From Anaerolineales bacterium (GTDB lineage: Bacteria > Chloroflexota > Anaerolineae > Anaerolineales > E44-bin32): a DNA stretch of 64,000 bases. This document shows positions 1 through 9,940 of the stretch, in pieces. Where the stretch lies: assembly GCA_029210945.1 (NCBI GenBank), contig JARGGH010000007.1:29903-93902 (forward strand), in the 5' to 3' direction. The position numbers and the translations under genes are program-made. The notes beneath the pieces were generated by a model. That model saw nothing but the letters and a program-made list of their open reading frames with translations. It searched no databases and was not told the origin of the DNA. Positions within the stretch are counted from its first letter, which is position 1. Every line of letters starts with the position of its first letter.

Positions 1-2
1 GT

Positions 3-479
3 GGAGACGTCTTTCTGATGCTGCCCGGGAATCAATTCGTGATGGGCCTTGCGTCGTTTCTGCTGGCTCAGGTCGCCTACGTCATCGTCTTCAATATTGA
101 GGGGGTGCACCTGACCACGGCGACGATCCTGATGGCCGTGGCGATCGGATTGATCGCTTTCCCGGTGATCGGCTCGATCGTCAACGCGCTGAAACAAGCG
201 CAGCGGGACCGGCTAATCGTCCCGGTCATCGTGTATGGGCTGTTCCTGGGCCTGATGTTCTGGTCTGCCGCGGCGACGCTGTATCGTCCCGAATGGACGC
301 GCCTAAGTGCCGGATTGATGGCCTTTGGCGGCGCGGCGTTCTTCCTCTCGGACAGCGTTCTGGCGTGGGACCGCTTTGTGAAACCGATCAATCGCGCCCG
401 ACTGCTGACGATGATCACGTACCACAGCGCGCAGTTCGCGCTGACCTTTGGCCAGCTGCTACACTTGGGTTACCTTTAA
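3..479 (+). CDS. YhhN family membrane protein, 5' end missing
   Basis: The reading frame is open to the left edge. The five codons before the first internal ATG at position 18 read GDVFL and continue smoothly into the protein, so the true start lies outside the window. The visible part has about 158 residues and several hydrophobic segments. It carries the YhhN/TMEM86 pattern, a GD-phi-FLML opening and a later FFLSDSVLAWDRF stretch followed by a Tyr-containing helix. YhhN relatives include vertebrate lysoplasmalogenases, while bacterial members are mostly uncharacterised, so hydrolase activity is only a family-based guess. It converges on the ThyX-like gene with about 20 bp between the stop codons. 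Confidence 0.8.
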   Translation, partial: GDVFLMLPGNQFVMGLASFLLAQVAYVIVFNIEGVHLTTATILMAVAIGLIAFPVIGSIVNALKQAQRDRLIVPVIVYGLFLGLMFWSAAATLYRPEWTRLSAGLMAFGGAAFFLSDSVLAWDRFVKPINRARLLTMITYHSAQFALTFGQLLHLGYL

Positions 480-501
480 ACTCCAAGATCACGAACGAGT
501 A

Positions 502-1926
502 TTAGACCTGCGTGAAGTGCTCTACCTCGATTGATCCCCAGGTTTCTTCTTCGGGCATCCGCAGGTAGGCGGCCAGCAGCGGGTGGACGGACTGCACCAT
601 TTCCGCCATGCGCATGGCGATCCTGCGAATCGAGAAATGTGCGTTCCGCTCGGCACGCAGCTCGCAAAAGTGAAACACTTCCCTCAGATTCAGCGTCATC
701 AGCACCCGGCGGTTAAAACCATTCGGAACGAGGTAGGCGGCGACATGCGGATTCCACTCTGCCAATCTCGAATACGCTTCGGCTGCCTGATCCATCGCCT
801 CCCTGTAGCGGCTCTCAAAGCCAGCCTGCGCGATCTTGCGCGGCACGGCGTAGCCCAGGTCGGCGCGCAGGATCTGAGGGGTCTGTGTCATCATGCGGTG
901 GCGCTTGAGTTCGAAGTACGCGCCCTGATCCATGATGGCGTCAAATGTATAGACAGCGTGCTCGACGGCGCGCAGCGGCACATCAAATTTTTCGAGCCGC
1001 CCGAGCAGTTCATGTGCGAGCGATTTCTGCGCCTCAGCGTCGAGTGAACGGACATGCTCGAGGGCGGTGACGAATGAACAGCCGCTCTGCGTGTACAGCG
1101 CCGCCGCCAGCACGCGCATCTCCGCGCCCTGATCGTATGCGAGCAGCTCCAGCATCTCACCGCCGGAGGCGGCTGGAAGTGCCCCTGCCCGTTCTTCGAG
1201 GGCTTTCTGCGTCTCGATCTGGTAAGGCACCCGCTCAGCATACTTGACCAGTGTGGGCGTCTCCTGCCGGGCGACCGCTTTCACCTGCTCGCCGATCGAG
1301 CGGACCTCCTCCAGTGGGTGCGAGAGCATCTTGCGGATGGCATGTTCAAAGGTGCGGGCGTTAGCCGTCATGCCGACGTTCGCTAATGAGGCTGCAGGCA
1401 GCAGAAAGCGGCAGGCGTCAACATACTCCGAACGGATACGTCCGTCCCAGCGCGCATCGCTCTCACCCTCCCGCTGCGGGATCATCTCCTGAACAACCGC
1501 TTTGACCGGTTCAAGCGATTCCTGGTACGCGCTGAAGAGCGCATCACAGGCGTCAGTATAGAGCGACTCATACTGTGTACCGCGCACTTCTTCCGGGATG
1601 CAGTAGCCCTTCAAATCCCATTTCTGGTAGCGGGTGGACTTTTCAGTGTAGGAGGCGAGGCGGTTGGATTCGATGCATTCGATCGCAAGCCGGGAGACGT
1701 TTTCAAAGGCGATGTGCAGGACAGCATGCTCGGCTACCGAGGCATGACCGTAGCCGACGACCCACTTCTCGTGAAATTCAGAAGATTGCTCGTCGCTCAG
1801 TTCGGCCGCAATTTCCCGGAAGGACAGCGGTGAGCGCGAGGTCTTCGCGAACGTCACCGCGATCGTCTCCGGGCTGAGCTTTTTTGGCCGGAGCAAATAG
1901 ATCTCGCGCTTAAACGTCTCCGTCAT
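502..1926 (-). CDS. thyX: Tandem ThyX-like (FAD-dependent thymidylate synthase family) protein
   Basis: Two ThyX-like domains lie in one 474-residue polypeptide, about twice the usual ThyX length. In the N-terminal half the RHR-x2-S-x-N-x2-S-x-RY signature reads SNRLASYTEKSTRY (residues 87-100). In the C-terminal half the RHR is intact (342-344) but is followed by MMTQT, so the Ser and Asn positions are changed. The C-terminal half also has the LNLREVFHF...LRAERN block that matches the ThyX nucleotide-binding helix. ThyX methylates dUMP using methylene-tetrahydrofolate and FADH2. Whether this split-motif protein does so is uncertain. The chosen ATG at 1926 overlaps ribF by 17 bp; an open frame continues upstream but is ribF antiframe. 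It is the last gene of the nusA operon, directly after the FAD synthetase gene. Confidence 0.82.
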   Translation of the reverse strand: MTETFKREIYLLRPKKLSPETIAVTFAKTSRSPLSFREIAAELSDEQSSEFHEKWVVGYGHASVAEHAVLHIAFENVSRLAIECIESNRLASYTEKSTRYQKWDLKGYCIPEEVRGTQYESLYTDACDALFSAYQESLEPVKAVVQEMIPQREGESDARWDGRIRSEYVDACRFLLPAASLANVGMTANARTFEHAIRKMLSHPLEEVRSIGEQVKAVARQETPTLVKYAERVPYQIETQKALEERAGALPAASGGEMLELLAYDQGAEMRVLAAALYTQSGCSFVTALEHVRSLDAEAQKSLAHELLGRLEKFDVPLRAVEHAVYTFDAIMDQGAYFELKRHRMMTQTPQILRADLGYAVPRKIAQAGFESRYREAMDQAAEAYSRLAEWNPHVAAYLVPNGFNRRVLMTLNLREVFHFCELRAERNAHFSIRRIAMRMAEMVQSVHPLLAAYLRMPEEETWGSIEVEHFTQV

Positions 1927-2869
1927 GGTCAGCCTCCAGTCTAGATTCCAATATCGCCCGGGCACGATGGATATCTCTCGAAATGCGAGACAGTAGCGCT
2001 TCCGCATCGGAAAATTTACGCTCATCGCGTAACCGTGCTGCGAATTCGAGTTCCATCCGCTTGCCATACAGATCACCGTCAAAATCGAGCAGGTGAGCTT
2101 CAACGACCGCTTCCGATTGGTTGTTCTCGAACGTGGGGCGGATGCCGATATTGGTGACCGACTTCCAGCGTTCTGATGCCCCCTCGATGCGCGCCAGGCA
2201 GGCGTACACTCCTGAGCGCGGGTAAGCGCGCTGCTCCCAGATCTCGAGGTTCGCGGTCGGGATGCCAAGCCCCTTCCCTCGACCTGCGCCTGACACCACC
2301 GTCCCGGCAAGCGTGAAAGGCCGTCCGAGATACGATTGGACACGCCTCACATCGCCTGAACGCAGCGCCTCACGCACGCGCGTCGAACTGACAACCTCCC
2401 CGCCCATGAATACCGGAGCGACGACGTGCAGTTGGAAACCGAGCTCTTTACCCTCTTCCGCCAGAAAATTGCGGTTACCCCTGCGGTTGTAGCCCAAGGC
2501 GAAGTCTTCACCGATCCAGAGATCTTTAAAGTGCAGCTGCCGCAGAAGCCGTTCGGTGAAGTCTTCCGCAGTGACCTGAGAGAGCTGCTCGTCAAAGGTC
2601 TGCGTGATCACGTAATCGACTCCCTGTTCACCCAGCAGTTCTGCTTTCTCTTCCGGTCTTGTGATGTAGAAGGCGGGTCTGCGTCCACGCAGGATCACGG
2701 ATGGGTGGGGGAAGAACGTCAACACCACCGCCGGGTTATTATTCTGGCGGGCATGTGCGACCATTTTGTTGACCAGCGCTTGATGACCAACGTGGACGCC
2801 GTCGAAGGAACCGATTGTGAGATCGCAGCGTTCGAGTGCCAGTTCGGCGAGGTCACGGATGTGCTGCAT
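1910..2869 (-). CDS. ribF: Bifunctional riboflavin kinase/FMN adenylyltransferase RibF
   Basis: RibF phosphorylates riboflavin to FMN and adenylylates FMN to FAD in the cytoplasm. The 319-residue protein has the expected length. The N-terminal nucleotidyltransferase half carries GSFDGVHVGHQAL (the GxFDGxHxGH signature) and VVSSTRVREAL (the ISSTxVR motif). The C-terminal flavokinase half carries GRGKGLGIPTANLE (the GIPTAN ATP/Mg site) and a VTNIGIRPTF block. It begins 12 nt after the truB stop and overlaps the ThyX-like gene, which belongs to an FAD-dependent family. No strong Shine-Dalgarno precedes the ATG, which fits translational coupling. All the catalytic motifs are in place, so the call is firm. 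Confidence 0.96.
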   Translation of the reverse strand: MQHIRDLAELALERCDLTIGSFDGVHVGHQALVNKMVAHARQNNNPAVVLTFFPHPSVILRGRRPAFYITRPEEKAELLGEQGVDYVITQTFDEQLSQVTAEDFTERLLRQLHFKDLWIGEDFALGYNRRGNRNFLAEEGKELGFQLHVVAPVFMGGEVVSSTRVREALRSGDVRRVQSYLGRPFTLAGTVVSGAGRGKGLGIPTANLEIWEQRAYPRSGVYACLARIEGASERWKSVTNIGIRPTFENNQSEAVVEAHLLDFDGDLYGKRMELEFAARLRDERKFSDAEALLSRISRDIHRARAILESRLEADHDGDV

Positions 2870-2881
2870 GGCAGAGGTGCG

Positions 2882-3763
2882 TTATCGGGAGAAGACTTTA
2901 CGCGGGTGCCAGAGCGTGCCATCCTCGACAGGTTCAAGAATGGCGACGATATCCCCGTCCGGACCGATCGCGCACGCCAGGTCTGAGCTCACATCCCTGG
3001 CCGGAATTCGATTACCATGCGTTACGCGGGTCAGTTCTTCTCCGCTGACCTTTATTTTGGGGAGTTCGGGCAGCGCTTCCACAGCCGGGCGGATGTACTG
3101 CTGCCAATCGCCAGCGGCAATCGCCATTTCCAACTGGGTGAGCGGAATACAGTCGTCCAGCGTGAATGGTCCTGCCTTCGTGCGGCGGAGGTTGGCCAGA
3201 TGCGCGCCGGTGCTCAACTGCTCCCCGAGGTCATTTGCAATGGACCGGATATAGGTCCCTGCCGAGCACTCGATGTCGAGCGTGAGATCCGGGGGGTTGT
3301 AGTCAATGATACTCAGCTGGTAGATTGTGACCTCGCGCGCATCGAGATCGACCTCTTCGCCAGAGCGCGCCATTTCATAAGCTTTGCGCCCCTTCACTTT
3401 GATCGCGCTGTACGCCGGGGGTACCTGCTCGATGTCACCACGGAATGCGGGAAGCAGATCACGAATGTCTTCCAGACTGGGCGCGGCACCCGTCACGTGG
3501 ACGAAATCACCTTCCGCATCGTAGGTCTCCGTGCTGGAACCGAAACGGATGACCGCTTCATAGCGTTTGCTGGCTGTGGAAAGAAATTCGCTCAGTCGCG
3601 TTGCCGAGCCGAGGCAGAGCACAAGCACCCCGGAGGCGCGTGGATCGAGCGTACCTGCATGCCCGACCTTCTTGACGCCTGTCCCGCTGCGCACGACGCT
3701 GACGACTTTGTGCGAGGTTGGACCGATCGGTTTATCGACTGTGATGAGCCCGAAAGCGTTCAT
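2882..3763 (-). CDS. truB: tRNA pseudouridine-55 synthase TruB
   Basis: TruB isomerises U55 in the T loop of tRNAs. The 293-residue protein opens with the family block GLITVDKPIGPTSH and has the catalytic motif HAGTLDPRASGVL, with Asp40 as the nucleophile. Further family features are the GxxxxTYDAEG segment, a VPPAYSAIKVKGRKAYE stretch and CSAGTYIRSIANDLG. A short C-terminal region resembles the PUA-like tail of bacterial TruB. It starts one base after the nrnA stop, in the conserved nusA-infB-rbfA-nrnA-truB-ribF order. Nothing is unusual about it. Confidence 0.97.
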   Translation of the reverse strand: MNAFGLITVDKPIGPTSHKVVSVVRSGTGVKKVGHAGTLDPRASGVLVLCLGSATRLSEFLSTASKRYEAVIRFGSSTETYDAEGDFVHVTGAAPSLEDIRDLLPAFRGDIEQVPPAYSAIKVKGRKAYEMARSGEEVDLDAREVTIYQLSIIDYNPPDLTLDIECSAGTYIRSIANDLGEQLSTGAHLANLRRTKAGPFTLDDCIPLTQLEMAIAAGDWQQYIRPAVEALPELPKIKVSGEELTRVTHGNRIPARDVSSDLACAIGPDGDIVAILEPVEDGTLWHPRKVFSR

Positions 3764-3764
3764 G

Positions 3765-4736
3765 CTATGCCTCCTGCGGAATGAACAGCGCTTCCGTTGC
3801 GGTGAGCACCCGCGCCTGAACTTCTTCTAAGGTCCCCTCGATCGTCGCCCCGGCGGCCTGTTTGTGGCCACCGCCTCCAAATGATAATGCGATTTCTGAG
3901 ACGTCGTGTTCGGGTGTTGATCGCCAGCTCACTTTGACCGTCGAGTCCGATTGCTCGACGAACACCAGCGCGACCTGCGCGCCTCTAATGCTTGAGAGGA
4001 TGTTCACCAGATCGGCATCGTCCGATCCCGGATATCCAACCTCCCCGCGATCTTCAATCGTCAGGCTGGTCCAAACAATGCCGTTTGATCGCTGCATGCG
4101 GTGCAAACCCATCCCCCAATACCGTACGCTGACGAAACTCCGCTCGCTTAGGACCTTTTCATAGAGGTCCGCAAGCGAAGCTCCCCGGCGCATCAACCCG
4201 GCAGCCAACTCCAACACCTCCGGAGTGACGTTGCGGGTCCTGAATCCAATCGTGTCTGTGACGAGTCCCACGAGCAGATTGGTTGCAATCTGAGCATCGA
4301 CCGGGATCTTCAGCGCTGGAAAGAGATTGAAGAGAATCTGGGTGGTTGAGGCGGCCTGATCATCAACAAAATTGTGTCTTGCAAATCTGGTGTTCGTGGG
4401 GTGGTGATCCACATTTACATCGATCGTGGCCGGGACCTGCTCGGTCGGGAAGCCAGAGCGGTCAGCGTCGGCGCAATCGACAAAAACCCACAAATCAGCG
4501 TTCCCGGGAAGCACATCGCTCACGAGTTCAGCCCCCGGCAGAAACGCGAAGCGGCCAGGCAGGCCATCGATCAGGTGGGCGGAAACACGTTTGCCTGCTT
4601 GCTCCATCGCGACCGCGACGGCAAGCAGCGAGCCAATCGCGTCGCCGTCAGGACGTTGGTGGCTGACCACGGCGATGGATTGGGCCCCCTCGATCTGCTG
4701 CTGAACGGAGTCCAGCTCAGTCTGGGTCCAGGTCAA
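3765..4736 (-). CDS. nrnA: DHH phosphoesterase NrnA (nanoRNase/pAp phosphatase)
   Basis: NrnA-type DHH/DHHA1 enzymes degrade very short RNAs and, in several species, dephosphorylate pAp. Visible motifs are HQRPDGDAIGS (Asp30, Asp32), VFVDCAD, the DHH signature at 110-112, a later TDTIGFR Asp, and the DHHA1 glycine motif FGGGGHKQAAG near the C terminus. I place the start at a TTG at 4736, giving 323 residues, because AGAGGA lies eight bases upstream and the predicted protein then begins MTWTQTELDS like family members. Residues further upstream in this frame are rbfA antiframe. It overlaps rbfA by 20 bp. Confidence 0.93.
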   Translation of the reverse strand: MTWTQTELDSVQQQIEGAQSIAVVSHQRPDGDAIGSLLAVAVAMEQAGKRVSAHLIDGLPGRFAFLPGAELVSDVLPGNADLWVFVDCADADRSGFPTEQVPATIDVNVDHHPTNTRFARHNFVDDQAASTTQILFNLFPALKIPVDAQIATNLLVGLVTDTIGFRTRNVTPEVLELAAGLMRRGASLADLYEKVLSERSFVSVRYWGMGLHRMQRSNGIVWTSLTIEDRGEVGYPGSDDADLVNILSSIRGAQVALVFVEQSDSTVKVSWRSTPEHDVSEIALSFGGGGHKQAAGATIEGTLEEVQARVLTATEALFIPQEA

Positions 4737-5103
4737 CCTGAGGATCCTCTTTCTTTCCCGATTTGATCTGATCGAGCAGCTCTTCGATACGCTCAGCGTG
4801 CTGGTAAGTAGCATCCCAGCGAAAGCGGAGGTCAGGGAAACTGCGCAGTTGGATGCGTTCCGCCAGCGCGCTGCGCAGGAAGCCACGGGCGCGCTTGAGC
4901 GCGGCGAGCACTTCGTCCCTGCGTTCCTTCTCATCCTCCAGGGCGCTGACGAATATCGTGGCGTATGCCAGTTCACGGTCAACATCCACCCCCGTGACCG
5001 TGACCATCGTCAGACGCGGATCGTCAACTTCCTTCTGCAGGATCGTCGCCAGTTCCTCTTGTATTCGATCGCCGATGCGGCGGGCACGTTCTTTAGTCGT
5101 CAT
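4717..5103 (-). CDS. rbfA: 30S ribosome-binding factor RbfA
   Basis: RbfA is a KH-fold factor that helps mature the 5' end of 16S rRNA within the 30S subunit. The 128-residue protein has the usual length and shows the N-terminal RARRIGDRIQEELATIL helix, the DDPRL turn, a VTGVDVDRELAYATIFVS strand pair, and the RLRFRWD-like ending (FPDLRFRWDATYQHAERIEELLDQI). The last 15 residues are charged and poorly conserved. It starts 9 nt after infB and overlaps nrnA. Confidence 0.96.
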   Translation of the reverse strand: MTTKERARRIGDRIQEELATILQKEVDDPRLTMVTVTGVDVDRELAYATIFVSALEDEKERRDEVLAALKRARGFLRSALAERIQLRSFPDLRFRWDATYQHAERIEELLDQIKSGKKEDPQVDLDPD

Positions 5104-5112
5104 CGTTCAGGC

Positions 5113-6906
5113 TCAGATCACCGGTACGGTTTCTTCGGTGAAGCATTCGATGATGTCACCCTCTTCAAAATCGTCGAAACCGCGCAAACCGATGCCGCAT
5201 TCGAACCCTTCGCGGATCTCGCGCACGTCCTCTTTCTCATGCTTGAGCGAAGCGACGGGGCCTTCGAAAATGATCTCGCCATCCCGGATCACCTGGGCGT
5301 CCGCATTCCGCCGCAGCTCACCTTCCGTGACGATGCAGCCGGCGATATTACCCACACGCGGGATGCGGAAGACCGCCCGCACGGAGGCTTTGCCAAGCGA
5401 TACTTTCCGGATTTCGGGTTCGAGCATGCCTTTGAGCGCCTTCTCGATATCTTCGGTCAGCCGGTAGATGATGTCGTAGACACGGATGTCGACGCCCTCC
5501 GCGTCAGCGGTCATCTTGGCGCCCTGCTCCGCCGCGACGTTAAAGCCAATCACGATACCGCCTGAAGCGGCTGCCAGCATCACATCGTCTTTGCTGATGT
5601 TGCCGGTGCCGGAATGCAGGATGTTCACCTTGATCTCCCCGGCGCTCAATTTCTCAAGCGAGGAGGTGATCGGTTCAAGCGAGCCCTGTACATCGGCTTT
5701 CACGACCAGGCGCAGCTCCTGGACCTCGCCGGCCTGAAACGCTTCGAAGATCTGTTCCAGTGTCTGTGCTGCTACCGGTTTGCGGCTGGCCGAGACGGCT
5801 TCCTCGGCGCGCTCCTCGGCGATATCGCGCGCTTCTCGATCGCTTTCCACAACCGTGAAGAGCTCGCCCGCTCTGGGTACGCTGGAGAGTCCCAGAACAG
5901 AGACCGGCATGGAGGGCGTCGCCTCTTCGACGGCGTTGCCCTGGAAATCGAACATCGCCCGCACATTGCCGTGAGCGGTGCCCACCAGCAGCGTATCACC
6001 CAACTCGAGCGTCCCGTTCTGGACGAGCAGCGCTGCTACCACGCCGCGCGAACGGTCCAACTCCCCTTCGATGACCGTTCCAAGCACGCGACCTTTCGGA
6101 TTGGCTTTAATCTCCGTCGAGTCAGCCACCAGCGTGATCGCCTCGAGCAGATCATCAAGTCCTTCCTGTTCCTTCGCGGACACTGGCACGACCATCGTGT
6201 CGCCTTCCCACTCATCGGGGATCAAGCCGGCGTCGGCCAGTTCCTGTTTGACCTTATCGGGATTGGCGCTGGGACGGTCCATCTTGTTCATCGCCACGAG
6301 CACCGGCACCTGGGCCGCTTTGATGTGCGCGATCGCTTCGCGCGTCTGGGGCATGACGCCGTCATCCGCAGCGACGACCAGCACGGCGATATCCGCACCC
6401 TGCGCGCCGCGCGCCCGCATGGCGGTGAATGCGGCGTGCCCGGGTGTGTCCAGAAATGTGATTTTTCGACCGTTGTGTTCCACCTGGTAGGCGGAAATGT
6501 GCTGCGTGATGCCGCCGGCTTCCCCGCCAGCGACATTGGTCGCACGGATGGCGTCGAGCAGCGTGGTCTTGCCGTGATCGACATGTCCGAGGACCGTGAC
6601 GACCGGTGGGCGGTCGACGAGAGCTTCCGGATCCTCATCCGCAATCAGCTGACGCCAGCGGGGAAGTTCCTTCGCCTCTTTTTCCAGATCCGATTCCGGC
6701 GGCGCGCTCGGCTTCGCTTCGTAACCGAACTCACCGATGATGATCGCAGCCGTGTCGTAATCGATCTGCTGATTGATGTTCGCCATGACCCCATTCGCCA
6801 TCAACTGCTTAATGATGTCGATGGGGCTGATGTCGATCATCGTCGCCAGATCACGGATCGTTACCGTGGTTGGGATTTCGATAGTCTTGTGGCCATTATC
6901 ACTCAT
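5113..6906 (-). CDS. infB: Translation initiation factor IF-2
   Basis: IF-2 is the GTPase that places initiator tRNA on the 30S subunit and promotes subunit joining. This is a short form of 597 residues: the long charged N-terminal region of enteric IF-2 is missing and the protein starts directly with the IF2-N domain (TIRDLATMIDISPIDIIKQL). The G domain has GHVDHGKTT (G1), the GGITQHISAY switch I, DTPGH (G3), NKMD (G4) and SAK (G5). Domains II and III and the C2 domain follow, ending with the usual GFECGIGL...GDIIECF segment. A 121-nt gap separates it from ylxR, longer than the other junctions of the operon. Confidence 0.97.
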   Translation of the reverse strand: MSDNGHKTIEIPTTVTIRDLATMIDISPIDIIKQLMANGVMANINQQIDYDTAAIIIGEFGYEAKPSAPPESDLEKEAKELPRWRQLIADEDPEALVDRPPVVTVLGHVDHGKTTLLDAIRATNVAGGEAGGITQHISAYQVEHNGRKITFLDTPGHAAFTAMRARGAQGADIAVLVVAADDGVMPQTREAIAHIKAAQVPVLVAMNKMDRPSANPDKVKQELADAGLIPDEWEGDTMVVPVSAKEQEGLDDLLEAITLVADSTEIKANPKGRVLGTVIEGELDRSRGVVAALLVQNGTLELGDTLLVGTAHGNVRAMFDFQGNAVEEATPSMPVSVLGLSSVPRAGELFTVVESDREARDIAEERAEEAVSASRKPVAAQTLEQIFEAFQAGEVQELRLVVKADVQGSLEPITSSLEKLSAGEIKVNILHSGTGNISKDDVMLAAASGGIVIGFNVAAEQGAKMTADAEGVDIRVYDIIYRLTEDIEKALKGMLEPEIRKVSLGKASVRAVFRIPRVGNIAGCIVTEGELRRNADAQVIRDGEIIFEGPVASLKHEKEDVREIREGFECGIGLRGFDDFEEGDIIECFTEETVPVI

Positions 6907-7027
6907 GTAGCACCTCCGGATCGAGCTAGCCGGCCGCGCCGAGCGATCGGGCCGGGGATGTTGTTATGGGGGGACGCGTTGTCCAGACTTGACCTGCTCG
7001 GCGTCTTTTACGACGAGGCCTACCGTC

Positions 7028-7324
7028 TCAGCCATTCTGCTCGTCGAAAATGTTTTTCATCACCTGTTCCAGTTTTTTTTGTTCTTTCTCACTCATTTTA
7101 ACTTTCAGCGCGCCTTCCAGAGAGCCCTTCATCGCCGCCGCCCAGCAATCCTGGTCCGCATGAATGTATGCACCGCGTCCCGGTGCTTTTCCAGAGCGGT
7201 CGATTGCGACGCCTTCCGGACCACGCACGATACGTATCAACGTGCGCTTACCCTGAACTTCACGGCAGCCAACGCAGGTGCGCTGAGGAATATGCCGTCC
7301 ACGGCATTTCGGTTTCGGGCTCAT
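7028..7324 (-). CDS. rnpM: YlxR/RnpM family RNA-binding protein
   Basis: This is a 98-residue YlxR (DUF448) protein. Family hallmarks are PQRTCVGCREVQGKRTLIRIVR and the GRGAYIH block. In Bacillus subtilis this protein binds RNase P RNA and reduces its activity, hence the name RnpM; that role here is by homology. The C-terminal third is lysine- and glutamate-rich. It lies in the classical position between nusA and infB. The ribosomal L7Ae-like gene that often follows it in Firmicutes is absent. Confidence 0.93.
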   Translation of the reverse strand: MSPKPKCRGRHIPQRTCVGCREVQGKRTLIRIVRGPEGVAIDRSGKAPGRGAYIHADQDCWAAAMKGSLEGALKVKMSEKEQKKLEQVMKNIFDEQNG

Positions 7325-7361
7325 CTAGATTGAATCATACCCGCGCATGCTTAAAGACAGT

Positions 7362-9329
<1,968 letters not shown>

Positions 9330-9371
9330 CGCTCATACTTCCTTGGCAATAAATTATCCATTTATATGCAG

Positions 9372-9394
9372 AAAAGTGGGGGTTGCCCACTTTT
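9372..9394 (-). terminator. Hairpin in the nusA leader
   Basis: AAAAGTGGG pairs perfectly with CCCACTTTT (9-bp stem, 5-nt loop). Read on the minus strand, the stem ends in TTTT and lies about 43 nt before the nusA ATG. It could be a terminator of upstream transcription or an attenuator of the operon; NusA is autoregulated in some bacteria, but nothing here proves a regulatory role. Confidence 0.5.
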
Positions 9395-9541
9395 CCCGAC
9401 CGACTCTATCTCAGAAACGTGCAATCAGATTCTAGCACATGGGGGGTGTGGGAGCAAGGTTAATCTGGAAACACGGATTGGGGATCAGGGACCGGGAGTC
9501 CGAGAGCATCGGTCTATTCCCGAGTGCCTGATCGCCACAAT

Positions 9542-9685
9542 TGTCATTCCGAGCGAAGCGAGGAATCCCCCGCCGGATGCTCACATCAAAACGATTACTG
9601 GCCTTCATGATCATCATGAGCCCAGCTACATTCATTTGATCGCTTCCTCCTGGGGGATTTCTCGGCCTGCGGCCTCGAAATGACA
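9542..9685. repeat. MITE-like element with imperfect terminal inverted repeats
   Basis: The left end TGTCATTCCGAGCGAAGCGA and the right end, read in reverse complement as TGTCATTTCGAGGCCGCAGG, both continue into GAG(G/A)AATCCCCC. The ends are thus inverted repeats of about 30 bp, each with its own small palindrome (CGAGCGAAGCGAG and CGAGGCCGCAGGCCGAG). The interior of ~80 bp has no open frame. This architecture resembles non-autonomous intergenic elements spread through many genomes. No transposase is nearby. Confidence 0.55.
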
Positions 9686-9925
9686 GAGGGGAAAGGGGCC
9701 TTTCGTGGTCGGGCGGCGAGAATCAACAGACTCAGGTTGCGATCAATCAGATTCCCCTCTCCCCATTGCGAGAGGGTCAGGGTGAGGGATTTTCAATTGA
9801 TTGTCATTTGGTTTCAGTTGACAGTTGCAGGAAACAGGCATCAGGGATCCGGGATCATGACCCCGGAATCAAAAAGCACCCGGTTTCTCCTGGGTGCCAT
9901 GGTGACCGAGTGCCTGGCTGCCTAG

Positions 9926-9940
9926 TCCCTGATCCCTATT
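9926..9940. repeat. Short dispersed word at the helicase 3' end (copy 1)
   Basis: The 15-mer TCCCTGATCCCTATT covers the stop codon of the minus-strand helicase gene. An identical 15-mer covers the stop of another minus-strand gene at 14095-14109, and shorter versions of the word recur in gene-free DNA near 9482, 9842 and 55976. Confidence 0.5.

Larger units (their letters stand above)
9330..9935. other. Gene-free stretch with small repeats between nusA and the helicase
   Basis: No credible protein-coding frame is visible in these ~600 bases. They contain the nusA leader with a hairpin, a MITE-like element, a 7-bp-stem CCCTCTC/GAGAGGG palindrome (9755-9776) of a kind common in intergenic DNA, and at least three copies of a GGGATCAGGGA-type word (9482 region, 9842 region, 9926-9940). 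Many bacteria carry rimP at this place; I see no trace of it. Confidence 0.7.
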
